A DNA stretch of 64,000 nucleotides from Gymnogyps californianus (lineage: Eukaryota; Chordata; Aves; Accipitriformes; Cathartidae). The stretch is taken from assembly GCF_018139145.2 (NCBI RefSeq), contig NC_059477.1, positions 34,885,502-34,949,501 of the forward strand, in the 5' to 3' direction. The stretch's first letter is position 1; each line of letters starts with the position of its first letter. The position numbers and the translations under genes are program-made. Under the pieces are notes generated by a model that was given only the letters and a program-made list of their open reading frames with translations, was not told the DNA's origin and searched no databases. Positions 10,951 through 21,339 of the stretch are shown in pieces.

Positions 10951-11058
10951 CTTTTAAGAAAAGAGCAAAACATTAAAGGCTGGTAGTTACACAGATGAAA
11001 AACAGTAACACTGTAAGAAAGCTTTTGGTTTGGTAAAATAACATTTTGCCAAATTTAC
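10951..11058 (-). other. DPP10: DPP10 108-bp intron
   Basis: The shortest intron in the window, with donor GTAAAT and acceptor CTTAAAAG. All other introns seen run from 0.7 to 10 kb. Confidence 0.93.
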
Positions 11059-11157
11059 CGTAATCCTCAATGTGAAGCATTTTAATTTCAGTCCTGGAAT
11101 TTTTTTTCTTAAAAACAGCTTCTTTCAACACAGCATTATTTTCCAAAATATAAAACT
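11059..11157 (-). CDS. DPP10: DPP10 coding exon (11th in window), propeller to hydrolase link, 99 bp
   Basis: The acceptor is ttttctacag|AGTTTTA and the donor is GATTACG|GTAAAT. It enters and leaves in phase 1. It reads EFYILENNAVLKEAVFKKKN then SRTEIKMLHIEDY. The frame and the anchors YILE, LKEA, KKK, EIK and LHI-D/E-DY identify it. It is clearly less like the remembered human sequence than its neighbours, with substitutions in roughly two fifths of positions. The alternative acceptor two bases in (cagag) would break the frame. Confidence 0.9.
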
Positions 11158-11413
11158 CTGTAGAAAACAGGAAGAAAAAGCAAGTTGAAAGGTACGGAGA
11201 ATCATCACATCAGAGATAAATCAAGATTCAAAAAAATTAAAGAAGAAGAGACAAATGTGCAACAACAAATCTTGTAAATGAATTCCTTCTGTAGATACTT
11301 TTTTATAATGCAACTGCTTTGCAATTCAGGAACTGAGCAATCAGCTTAATTCAAAACATATACATCTATTCCATTTTCTGGCTTCCGTAGGCTTTGTTTT
11401 TGTTAAGCACTAA

Positions 11414-11418
11414 CAATG
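11414..11418. repeat. Target-site duplication caatg (left)
   Basis: An exact 5-bp copy of 12027-12031 bordering the LTR. Confidence 0.93.
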
Positions 11419-11681
11419 TGTCCTGGTTTTGGCTGGGATAGAGTTAATTTTCTTCTTAGTAGCTGGTACAGTGCTGTGTTTTGGATTTAGCGTGAGAATA
11501 ACGTGGATAACACACTGATGTTTTAGTTGTTGCTAAGTAGCGCTTATCTTAAGCCAAGGACTTCTCAGTTTCCCATGCTCTGCCAGCAAGCAGGTGTGCA
11601 AGAAGCTGGGAGGGAGCACAGCCGGGGCAGCTGACCCGAACTAGCCAAAGGGATATTCCATACCATGGAATGTCATGCCCA

Positions 11682-11689
11682 GTATATAA
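11682..11689 (+). promoter_or_regulatory. LTR TATA box
   Basis: TATATAAA in the context CCCAGTATATAAACTGGG. It is the U3 promoter of the LTR, pointing against DPP10 transcription. Confidence 0.7.
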
Positions 11690-11828
11690 ACTGGGGGGAG
11701 TTGGCCCAGAGGGGCGGATCACTGCTTGGGCATCAGTCAGTGGGTGGGTGGTGAGTAATTGCATTGTGCATCACTTGTCTTTTCTTGGCTTTTATTTCTC
11801 TCTTTTTTTGTTATATTCCTTTTCATGA

Positions 11829-11870
11829 CTATTATTATTATTATTATTATTGTTATTGTTATTGTTATTG
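11829..11870 (+). repeat. (ATT)n / (GTTATT)n repeat within the LTR
   Basis: Trinucleotide ATT units pass into GTTATT units. The same place in the other family members is also a TTA-rich tract of different length. Confidence 0.85.
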
Positions 11871-11894
11871 TTAGTATTTTATTTTACTTAAGTT

Positions 11895-11900
11895 ATTAAA
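11895..11900 (+). terminator. LTR poly(A) signal ATTAAA
   Basis: ATTAAA followed about 35 bases later by a T-rich tract. It is in the same position in all three family A LTRs. Confidence 0.55.
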
Positions 11901-12026
11901 CTGCTCTTATCTCAACCCACGAGTTCTACTTTTTTTTCTGATTCTCCTCCCCATCCCACTGCAGGGGGAAGGAGTGAGCGAGCAGCTGCGTGGTGCTTAG
12001 TTGCTGGCTGGGGTTAAACCATGACA

Positions 12027-12031
12027 CAATG
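12027..12031. repeat. Target-site duplication caatg (right)
   Basis: The right-hand copy of the 5-bp duplication. Confidence 0.93.
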
Positions 12032-13855
12032 AAATTGCTGATGAACAACATGAATACTAGTATCCCTGACAAATACTAACAGCAGCTGTTACAGGGAAAG
12101 GCTAGTTTGCTGGGCAATATCCTACACCTCAAGCAGGCACCCTTTTCAAGCTATATATTCCAAGTCAATATTTAGCCAGCACAGCTCTACTTGATCACTG
12201 CATGTCCTTCTCTGTCTTCTGCACTTCAACCAAGAGCAAGACTTCAGTTTGGTTTAAAGCTGCAGACAGATTTGAAGCAATCCTTTTACACATGAAATGA
12301 TGATTAATTAGTTCTTTTTTTTTCTTTTCTTTTTTACTCAAATTACCAATCTTGCTTCCAAAATATAGATTTTTTTAATTAAACAATAAACCCTCCGCTT
12401 AGGGCCAAAACGGATACTATAAGGAGAATTTTTGTTCTGGGCAGTCAACCAAAATGGTATAATTATAGTCTGAGGATGGAATAATTGAACTAATCCTTAA
12501 TCATTCTTTTATGAATTGAAGAGGATAATCTAATCTTGCACTGAAACATTAATGGTAAATTATCTCTCTTATTGTTTGGTTTCTTGTTGTTACAACAAAC
12601 AACGTCCCTCTATCCTGACTTACTCTGTCTTCCTCTAAGATGTTATGCGTAAATCTCTTTTACAATAATTCACTATCAACAGTATTTTAGATGCAAGTAA
12701 TAAAGAGTGAAAGTCTACCTTCACAGAATTAAGTAGCTATACAGAAGTCAATGAATTTACTTTGAGCATAGCTACCCCTTATTGAGTTGGATAAAACTCC
12801 CTCCCCTTGGTGTGCTATGGCACTGAGCTTTGCAAATGCTAACAGTGACATTAAAAAAAAAAAAAAAAGGGAAGCCGAAGTGCAGCCATTAATTAACACT
12901 TCATAGCATGATACTATCGATCAGTACGCTACTTCAACAGGCAAGATTAGGTCCACTGTTATGGCTGAATAGCGGCTGGCCCATGACAAAGGGGATGCAG
13001 ACAAGTACAGCTCAGGACTTTTGGATTCTGGGAAAAATTCTGGGGATAACCTAATGAATGAAATTAGGATATGTAAGGATTGATTTAGTGTTTTTGAATG
13101 GAAAGATGCCCCTTGTCCTGTAATCCACACCTTCGTGCTATGTGGAGCCACAGTGGAGTTGGAGTTGTTACCTCTACTGCACCAGAGAAATACCTAAGTG
13201 AGGAAAATTCTGCTGCTGAAGGACAGTCTTCCATTACAAAGCACCTCAAGCAGCCAGGAAACAGCAACAGATTTGGTGTCAATACACAGAAAACAATGAG
13301 TAAAACTTGAACATTAGAGGTATTGAATACCCTCCTAAAAAGCCATTATTCTTGGATTTGCCATCATTGAAAATGTCAGTGGAGTTGCTCTAATTTGAGA
13401 AATATAAGAGAATGACTAAGTTCATCGTATGTAGGTCAGATTTTATGATCAATCGTCCAAGGACTGTAACTTACTTCAAGATAATTGGATTGTAACTTTA
13501 AAAACATCTCTAAAAATACAGAAGGTGTATCGTAATGGCAGCATAATTTACATAGAAAGTGAAATGGATGAAGACCAACCTGCCATCTAATTAACTCAAG
13601 TGTAAATAGAAGATGAATGATATGCACTTAGCATAAAATATATCTGAAAAGCCTGGGAAAGTTTTAGTCATTTGATTAATTTCTTTCCTTGTCATTTGCA
13701 GATGTGGATGTTGCTAAAAGGTAATTAATAGAACTTGATATGAATGAGCCAGCTATTAGTTTTCATTTACTTGTAACTGCCTTTCTCCTCCCCCACACTC
13801 TCCAAAACAAACAAGGACGATAATAAAATATACCTATTCCATAAGGAATACTCAC

Positions 13856-13903
13856 CTGCAGTATTACTTGTACTGTGCACGCTAACAACTGGAATGCCTG
13901 GCC
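13856..13903 (-). CDS. DPP10: DPP10 coding micro-exon (10th in window), 48 bp
   Basis: The acceptor is ctcaaaacag|GGCCAGG and the donor is ACTGCAG|GTGAGT. It enters and leaves in phase 1. It reads GPGIPVVSVHSTSNTA, equivalent to GPGLPLYTLHSSVNDK in DPP4 and GPRVPVVSLHSTDNPA in human DPP10. The split Gly codon at the start is shared with DPP4. It lies about 5 kb from the previous exon, and the intron between them contains the GC-rich LTR. Confidence 0.94.
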
Positions 13904-14689
13904 CTGTTTTGAGGAGAGAAGAAAAACAGAGGAAGTGCAGGGTAGTTAATATTTCAGTAACAAAGAATGAGAGCACTGGTTACCACACAGGACCAGATCC
14001 TTGAAGCCCTGTACACATGCTTCCCTTCAAACACAGCAGTAACTCCACTCGTGCCTCCTGGGAAGGACACAGGTTAGACCACGGTACCAACAAAGTGTGA
14101 AACGGAGACTGCCTTCTTCCTGTTCAGCAAGCAGTCTAGACCCCTGCACCCAGAAGGAGCATTTTTTTTTTTATAATCTCCATGTTTTAGCTATAAGTGA
14201 AGAATAAAAAAATTATGGAGGCACTTAATGGCACTGTCTAAAATACAGCAGTTTGACATTCAGAAGCTAACTTTAGGTTGACTGGGAAGTGAATTAATGA
14301 TAGTACTTGCTTCTATTTTCTATGGAAAAGCTACAGGGGTGTTGAAAAATTATCACATATTTCACTTAATTATCTGTTTAAGAAGCTCCTTGGTACACCA
14401 GCTCTGCAAGACCAACAGCATCATGGTTAAATCTAGGTGTAATCTAATCTTATTTCATGGTAATGTCAGATACTATATTTTAACTGTACCACTAAGAAAC
14501 TAAAAGCACCAGGAATAATTCTCCATGTCAACAGGTACTGTGCAAATGCGTGTGAAACTGGAGTGACCAAACATTCAGCATACTCAGAAGTATAGCTGAA
14601 TTTGCTGTCCCTGCTCTGAGGACCCCCCCAGCGTAAACTTGCAAAAGAAAATGTTGCGTCCCCACCCCCAACACGGAATTTGTGCATGG

Positions 14690-14694
14690 GAAAC
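14690..14694. repeat. Target-site duplication gaaac (left)
   Basis: An exact 5-bp copy of 15844-15848. Confidence 0.92.
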
Positions 14695-15129
14695 TGTATT
14701 GGGTTTGCGTGGCAAGGTTTTAGTAGGGGGGGGGCTACAGGGGTGGCTTCTGTGAGAAGCTGCTAGAAGCTTCCCCTATGTCCATAAAGTTAATGCCAGC
14801 GGGTTCCAAGACGGACCCACCGCTGGCCAAGGCCGAGCCCATCAGCAACAGTGGTAGCGCCTCTGGGATAACAGATTTAAGAAAGGAAAAAAAGTTACAG
14901 GGGAGTAGCAGTTGCAGCGAGAGAGAGTGGAGTGAGAAGATGTGAGAGAAACAACTCCACAGACACCCAGGTCAGGGAAGAAGGAGGGGGAGGAGGTGCT
15001 CCAGGCGCCGGAGCAGAGATTCCCCTGCAGCCCCTGGGGAAGACCGTGGTGAGGCAGGCTGTCCCCCGGCAGCCCATGGAGGTCCACAGGGGAGCAGATA
15101 TCCACCTGCAGCCCACGGAGAACCCCACG

Positions 15130-15430
15130 CTGGAGCAGGGGGATGCCCGAAGGACGCTGTGACCCCGTGGGAAGCCTGCGCTGGAGCAGGCTTCTGGCAG
15201 GACCTGCGGCCCCATGGAGAGAGGAGCCCACGCTGGAGCAGGTTTGCTGGCAGGGCTTGTGACCCCGCGGGGGACCCACGCTGGAGCAGTCTGTTCCTGA
15301 AGGACTGTGCCCCATGGAAGGGACCCACGCTGGAGCAGTTCATGAAGAACTGCAGCCCGTGGGAAGGACTCACATTGGAGAAGTTCGTGGAGGACTGTCT
15401 CCTGTGGGAGGGACCCCACACTGGAGCAGG
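15130..15430 (+). repeat. Minisatellite of about 48 bp in the GC-rich LTR
   Basis: The core CTGGAGCAG recurs at 15130, 15181, 15233, 15281, 15330, 15375 (as TTGGAGAAG) and 15421, spaced 45-52 bp apart. Each unit also has a GGACTGTG/GACCTGCGG part and a CCCATGGAA/CCGTGGGAA part. The units are diverged, so this is an old array that probably belongs to the LTR family. Confidence 0.88.
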
Positions 15431-15652
15431 GGCAGAGTGTGAGGAGTCCTCCCCCTGAGGAGGAAGGAGCGGCAGAAACAGCGTGTGATGAACTGACCCA
15501 AACCCCCATTCTCCGTCCCCCTGTGCCGCTCGGGGGGGAGGAGGTAGAGAAAATAAGGAGTAAAGTTAAGCCTGGGAAGAAGGGAGGGGTGGGGGGAAGG
15601 TGTTTTAAGATTTGGTTTTATTTTCTCATTATCCTGCTCTAATTTGACTAGC

Positions 15653-15658
15653 AATAAA
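15653..15658 (+). terminator. LTR poly(A) signal AATAAA
   Basis: AATAAA in gcaataaatt, followed by a TTTTTCCC tract and a GTCTGTTTTG element. It fits the R region of the LTR. Confidence 0.6.
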
Positions 15659-15843
15659 TTAAACTAATTTTTCCCTAAGTCGAGTCTGTTTTGCCCATGA
15701 CAGTAATTGGTGAGTGCTCTCCCTGTCCTTATCTCAACCCACGAGCCTTTCGTTTTATTTTCTCCCCCTGTCCAGTTGAGGAGGGGGAGTGATAGAGCGG
15801 CTTTGGTGGGCACCTGGCATCCGGCCAGGGTCAACCCACTACA

Positions 15844-15848
15844 GAAAC
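15844..15848. repeat. Target-site duplication gaaac (right)
   Basis: The right-hand copy of the 5-bp duplication. Confidence 0.92.
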
Positions 15849-18454
15849 CTAGTTTTATCTTGGTGAGACAAGACTTTAAATTACATGCAGGCAGTCACTA
15901 TTGGGCTAGGAAGGATGATGCAGAAAAGCTGAAGTCCCTGAGGACCCCATGGCAGATGAAGGCATGGACCTTCTGAAATTAGGAGTTGACTCCTCTTTTT
16001 TGGAGGAAAAAAGGATTCCCTTCGAGAGCAGTTCAGAGATAGAGCTTAATTTATGTGTTTTGAGTCATCCTGAGAGGTTGTCTCTCTCAGCTAATTATGG
16101 CATGAGCCTAGGGAAACTTAAATACCTGAAATAAATAGCATGATGCCATTCACGGCCTCTGACAGTCTCTACTGAAGATTTTTATCAATCTCATTCTTTG
16201 CCTCAAAGGAGACTATTGACAAAAATCTTACAGGTAGATTGCTGACAAATCAAATCCTTCTGCCTTAGCTCGTCAAGAAGATAATTTCTTCAGCTGTCTC
16301 ATTTTGGTTTGGTTTGGTTTTTTGCAGCTCTTTTTACTTCGTAAAAAGAATTTGATGACTGAATTTGTCATTTTGCTTTGAATTCCAATTTAAGAAAGAA
16401 CATTTTGGGGGGGGAAAGCATTGGCATTTTCCAGGCCAGCGCTATTTGTCATACTAAAAGATGGAAGGATGATGACAGATTTTGAAAAAGGGAGATTACA
16501 GTAGATTAAAAAGCCAATCAGAAAAGAGAAACACAGACTTGTGTTACAGGCATTGTGTTACAGCTCATCAGAACTAAGCACACCACTTGAATTTCCCATT
16601 GACCTCCTATAACTAACACTAAATCCATAACTTATTTCCTGCCATATAAAATGGGAAAAACAATTACTCCCATTGTCAAGTATCTTATTTGAGTGGCGAG
16701 ATTAACATCTGTTAGTGTTTATGAAGTGCTAATGGAAAAATTCACAAGCAGTGTGGAAAATAAGTGTAAAGGACCTGCTTGCCAAAACTGAGAGGCTGTA
16801 GAGCCGGTCCTCCATCTACCAGGCTAAAAATAACTCCTTGCTCAGGAGAGTCTCTGGAGATGGATACAGCTGGTATACTGAGACAGATCTCCTCGCTGAG
16901 GGTAACTAAGAATGAAAAACTATCCTAATAAAGGTGCTCATGAATAAACAGGAGGTGAAGAATTGAAACTTGTATAGACCAAACCAGTCCAGAGTCCCCC
17001 AAGGATTTTTCTGGACAAATGGCTTTTGTAACAATTCAGTCAGACTTTTTGTTGTGGGAAAACGAGTGTGTATGCACGTAGATGTGGTGTCATCCGTCTC
17101 CTCGAAGCAGTTTACCTTGTACAAGCAGCTCCCCACAGAAGAGTTTTAATACCTGCTCTATGGTGATGTTGCCATCAACTTTGATACTGTCCAATATCCA
17201 ACCCACCACAGGCATTTTGCAGAGCTGTGGCAGTACACAGGGGCCACACTGATGCTGTAATTGTCAAGCTCTGACGAAACACAAGAGAAGACCTCTGAAC
17301 AACCCCAATTTGACAGCTACACATTAAAGCTAGAGGTAGGAAAAACTTAATGACAGTGTTTTATCATCCCTGCCCAACATCTGCAGCTTAGAGCAGTCTA
17401 CTGGTTGCAACTCAGTGGAGTGTAGGTTTAATCCTGGGAGGATGATCTACAGTCTTACCAGCTCAAACAGAGAACTGCCATCTCCATGGTCACTGAAAGT
17501 CATGAGCTTGCGAGCAATTTCAATTGCAACCTCAGACTGGCATCTACATTTTTATATCAAAGGAACACATTAAAAATTACAGGCTGAATATACCTTGCTA
17601 AAATAATAACAAGAAGCTATGGTTTTGGGCCCTAGAACATTGCTGATCCAGTGCAAAAAAATGTTCTCAATTTACCAACGCTCCCTCTTGCAGGAATCTG
17701 AGACTTTCCCCATAGGGACTATGTCAAGCACAAGGGAAAACTCTGCTTAAACCATGAGGAGCTCATTACTAGTGCAGTCTTTACTCAGATAAGGGCCTCA
17801 GGATTAGCTCCATAACTTCTGCCGCAGCCTTAACCACGTATAAACCATACAGTTGGTATATTTTTTTTTCTAATCTGCTATGTATTATAGGTGCACTTCC
17901 ACACAAAAAAAACCCCCAACCTTATTTTAGCCAATATATATTCATAGTTTGTTTGTTTGAATACATTCAATTCTCAAGCCAGCAGATATTTTATTTTTGT
18001 GCAAAAAAAAAGTAGAGTTGCAAAAGAAATAGAAAAAATGCATGCAAATAGAATGGGCTATTCACATGTATTTCAGATGAGTTGTGTTCTACTCTTTTCA
18101 ATCTGATGCTAGTTGAGCAAAAATACTGGGAGAACGTTGTCTGTAAAATACTGCAAGTTTCAAGGTCAACAGGTCTAGCCATACACTTTATTATTGATTG
18201 TCTCATGCTTTTCTGAACCTGTTTTTATAATCTTACTTATTTATTAGTGTTTATTTCCTGGGTGTAGGTTATAAATTTCTTGGTGTAGGATGGTTCTAGT
18301 TTTCTGTTTATACAAAAGCCCTGAACGCAACTGGTGCCATTTAGTGCTACTGGAATGCAGCTAACAATAAAAAGCTAAAAGTTATTTATTGCAATTGTAT
18401 TAATAAAGAGGATCTGTCTATGTGGATTAAACCATACCTGGTTTTTGGTAGATA

Positions 18455-18530
18455 CACACATACACATACACATGTGGGTGAGTGTGTATAGATATACTGT
18501 ACATATACATATATACACACACAGAGACAT
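18455..18530. repeat. CA/TA low-complexity tract
   Basis: Interrupted CACATA, TATACA and CACACA runs form an imperfect alternating purine-pyrimidine tract in the intron, about 400 bp from exon 9 of this list. Confidence 0.75.
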
Positions 18531-18922
18531 AGTGTTACAGAAAGCAGGCCCCCATTTTTTAACTAGGTATAGTTGCACAAGATCAATCCCAATACATAAT
18601 ACAATGAAGCTGTTATGAACCACAGTACTGTCGCTATAAATTCCACATTTTTTGATGAAGGATTTTTGTTTAGGGTAAATTTAAAAGTCATTATCCTTTA
18701 CTAGGACTGAAGGCTTAGGATTGGAGCAGCTTTCTGATATCACTTGTTATTTAGCTTCTACACAGAACATCTTTACCCACAGTTTTGCAATAAGCTCTGT
18801 ACAGAACTTTGAGTAATCCACTACTGAGCTAAATGTTAGACTCCAGCCTAATGCACTTCTCAAGGGAATACATTAATTTAGAAGCAAACACAGTACCATT
18901 ACACACTGTGCATTTGACTTAC

Positions 18923-19044
18923 CTTTACAGTGCAGTAAAAAATGCCTATTCATGGGGCTAAACTTTGCACTGAAGTATGTGCACTGGTCTTTCAAGAAGT
19001 TACATGAGAGACACTGACGATTCAATGATCCCACTGTTGATACA
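18923..19044 (-). CDS. DPP10: DPP10 coding exon (9th in window), Cys-rich propeller blade, 122 bp
   Basis: The acceptor is ttttttccccag|TGTATC and the donor is TGTAAAG|GTAAGT. It enters in phase 2 (Ser) and leaves in phase 1. It reads SVSTVGSLNRQCLSCNFLKD, QCTYFSAKFSPMNRHFLLHC and K. The four Cys (C-x-x-C, then C in QCTYF and C in LLHCK) match the DPP4 Cys that pair as two disulfides (CLSC, and C in ERCQYY with C in QLRCS), so the blade's covalent framework is kept. Confidence 0.96.
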
Positions 19045-19753
19045 CTGGGGAAAAAATTGATCAGAAACATTTTCCATTGGAATAAAATACAATAAATCTA
19101 GAATTAGCTCATCAGAGTCACAAAATTTGTTTTAGTCCCTAAACTTGCCAAAATACCGCTGTCTTATTTGTTGCCTGATGCAAACTGTTTTCAGATGACT
19201 CAGTGGACTACTATTTTGTAAATTGGGCAATGTGGACAGGATCCAAAGCCTGCCCAAAGCAGGACTGGGGTTCCAATATCTAGCAGTGCTGCGGGGTAAC
19301 AGTGTTAGTAGGACACCATGAAAAGCCTCATCAACTTCAAATTTCAGCACTGAGGTTTGTGTAAGGAGGAGGTGCTTTGCCCACACATTTTAAATTGCAT
19401 TGCATATTTTTATTTAGAAGATTTTCACTACTTTTAAAAACAGTCATATTACATGCTTGCATTTAGGTTTAGCTTTTTAGATGTTTATAAGGACTAGTGA
19501 AGACAAAAGTGGTAAAAACATTTTGTGTTAACATCTTTTCCGTTTTTTAAAAACTGTACAATATCATCAGCATTTTTAGTTTTGAAAAACTAAAACTGTG
19601 ATTTCTTCCTTGTTACAGCTCAAGTGTACTAATTTTTACACAATAGAAATGATTACCCAAGCCCCAAAGCAGCAATTGAGCTCACAGAACGTCATGATAG
19701 CACTTATGGCTTTGGATGAAGAAGCTGTTAACACAGCCCCATGTACTTCTTAC
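19045..19753 (-). other. DPP10: DPP10 intron (709 bp)
   Basis: A plain intron; no repeat recognised. Confidence 0.93.
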
Positions 19754-19801
19754 CTATGTAGCTGTCTTCCTCTTGGGGATTCTTCAGTGCTTAAGAAATA
19801 A
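19754..19801 (-). CDS. DPP10: DPP10 coding micro-exon (8th in window), 48 bp
   Basis: The acceptor is ttgggcacag|TTATTTC and the donor is CTACATAG|GTAAGA. It enters and leaves in phase 2. With the Ile codon completed it reads IYFLSTEESPRGRQLH, against IYFLSTESSPRGRQLYS remembered for human. It corresponds to the DPP4 stretch YYISNEYKGMPGGRNLYK. The length is divisible by three, so exclusion would keep the frame. Confidence 0.94.
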
Positions 19802-21247
19802 CTGTGCCCAAAAGACGAACAAAGTTAAACTCAGTTTGGTAAGCTGTCTGATTGGGGTTGTGTTTAGAGAAGTGAGAGATGTCATAAATAACATTTTTAA
19901 AAATTAAAAATTCCCAAATATACATGAAGATCAAATACTTATATATAAACCTAAGCTCCAAGATTAAACTTAGATTCAGTATACAGAGTAGCTATTTCAG
20001 ATGCTATATGATTTCATATTAAAACAGTGATGAACGCACTATTTCATAGTTTCTGTTTAATTCCTGTAATGCTCAGGCACTCCAGTAGCAACCAGGACCC
20101 CTTTCTGCATATTACAAATACAGAAGAGAAAGTTTCTCCTTCACTCCAAGAGTTTGCAATATAAATCCAAGGAGTAGAAAAAGGTCATAATAAATTGTAT
20201 CATAAATAACAATAGGCCTTGTGATACCCGAAAGCCTTTTTGAGCTGTAGAATGACTTTTGCTTCTATCTAGAGACAGAAGCTAGCACCCTCGGCAATGG
20301 TTTACAGACAAGGATGCGTGGGTAGAAAGAGGCTTAGTAGAGCTGCTGCAAGAATGTCAAGACAAGTCCTTGGTGTGGCCCAGATGAGATCCCCACAAAG
20401 TTTCCGCTTGAGAGGCAGAAGCAGGGTAAGGAAGTCCTCTCAAGTGGCTGAGACAACCCACATGCAGTCTGCCACCTCTCTGCAGGCTGAGTGCATCCAG
20501 ACCTCATTTTTTCATCTGAACCTTGGGGAAGTATCAAGAAATTCTCTATAGATTTATTTTTAAAACCCATGGAAGGACTGATCAGAAAAGGTGTTTCTCC
20601 AGTACCAGTGGAGATGACAGGTACTGTTGCAGCCTCAAAAAGGTCTCTTGCTGAAATATCATTTATTTTAAAGAAAATCAGAATTAGACACATCTGTTTA
20701 TTTTTTGCCATGTGCAGATATACGGGAAGACTAACCAAGATCCACTGACGTTATCTGGAGCCTTCAGATGTTTTGTGTCAGTTCTGTACTGCTCCCAAAA
20801 ATCACCAAGTATGTGCTGCATTTCCTTCCCACTACAGCACTAAGACCTCATGCAGTAACCAAGCAAGCATGAAAACTGAAGATTTTGGGTTTTATCAAGT
20901 ACTAAAAATTTGCTATGACTTCTTGTCTGGAATCCAGGAAAGAAGTCGCCAAAATGTTATTACTGCTGCATTGTGTGTTGATTTCTTTTATTTAAAAAAA
21001 TACAGCGAGTCAACTGATGTCACGGTACACTCCTTTTGCCTCTGCGTAAAAATGCACACAGTAATACACTGGCAGATAAATTGTCTTACAACTGCACTTC
21101 ATGTACTCAGGAATGTAAAATTCATGGTAATGCTCAAAAATGAAAGAAATATTGTTGCTTAATTTTAGATATGCTATTTCCAGTTAAATGGATTCCACTT
21201 TAATAACTCAGATATTTTCGTAAACAGACAAAGAGAATAATGCTTAC
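19802..21247 (-). other. DPP10: DPP10 intron (1.4 kb)
   Basis: No repeat recognised. Open frames of 80-134 codons around 20300-20740 overlap on both strands and show no recognisable domain. Confidence 0.92.
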
Positions 21248-21339
21248 ATCTTTTGAGTATTTTCATCATATGCCAGGATTTTGATAACTTCCCAGTTTCC
21301 TGATGTCAGGTGTCTCACACTGATTTGTTCACTTTTAGG
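21248..21339 (-). CDS. DPP10: DPP10 coding exon (7th in window), beta-propeller, 92 bp
   Basis: The acceptor is ctttctccag|CCTAAAAG and the donor is AAAAGAT|GTAAGC. It enters in phase 0 and leaves with two bases of an Ile codon. It reads PKSEQISVRHLTSGNWEVIK then ILAYDENTQK. A second AG (cctaaaag) lies eight bases into the exon but would shift the frame. The TSGNWEVIKILAYDE stretch matches DPP10 closely and corresponds to KGTWEVIGIEAL in DPP4. Confidence 0.95.

Larger units (their letters stand above)
11419..12026 (+). mobile_element. Solo LTR (608 bp, family A), antisense to DPP10
   Basis: It starts TGTCCTGGTTTTGGCTGG and ends GTTAAACCATGACA, with an exact caatg duplication on both sides. 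It has a TATA box (11682-11689), an (ATT)n-(GTTATT)n block at about 11829-11870, an ATTAAA signal (11895-11900) and the GTTAAACC end. It lacks the tRNA-like insert present at 6709-7401. No retroviral coding sequence flanks it, so it is the product of recombination between two LTRs. It begins only 261 bp from DPP10 exon 11 of this list. Confidence 0.95.
11158..13855 (-). other. DPP10: DPP10 intron (2.7 kb) holding a solo LTR
   Basis: Apart from the LTR at 11419-12026 and a 16-bp A run at 12853-12868, nothing was recognised. Confidence 0.9.
14695..15843 (+). mobile_element. Solo LTR (1149 bp, GC-rich family B), antisense to DPP10
   Basis: It starts TGTATTGGGTTTGCGTGG and ends CAGGGTCAACCCACTACA, with an exact gaaac duplication. 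The sequence is unlike family A except for the short TTATCTCAACCCACGAG block near the 3' end. The middle (about 15000-15430) is GC-rich and carries a minisatellite. Near the 3' side there is AATAAA (15653-15658). The open frames of 90-200 codons seen on both strands in the middle arise from the GC-rich tandem repeat and carry no retroviral domain. LTRs with this start and this CTGGAGCAG repeat occur in neoavian birds as far as I recall. The class is unproven, but 5-bp duplication fits ERVL-like or ERV1-like elements. Confidence 0.92.
13904..18922 (-). other. DPP10: DPP10 intron (5.0 kb) holding the GC-rich LTR
   Basis: It contains the LTR at 14695-15843. The remaining roughly 3.8 kb is AT-rich with CA/TA low-complexity sequence near 18455-18530 and no other recognised element. 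Confidence 0.9.

Noticed and set aside
14842..15509. Overlapping open frames of 149-204 codons on the minus strand
   Set aside because: They lie wholly inside the GC-rich LTR and its minisatellite and open in several frames at once. The translations are Ser/Pro/Gly-rich without any domain.
19681..19740. Plus-strand LMALDEEAVNTAP resembling the LLLIMDEEPGG segment of DPP10
   Set aside because: Wrong strand and no splice context; a chance likeness next to the real minus-strand exon.
20297..20748. Arg-rich 84-codon plus-strand frame and a 134-codon minus-strand frame
   Set aside because: They overlap in the same intronic sequence; neither has a known domain.
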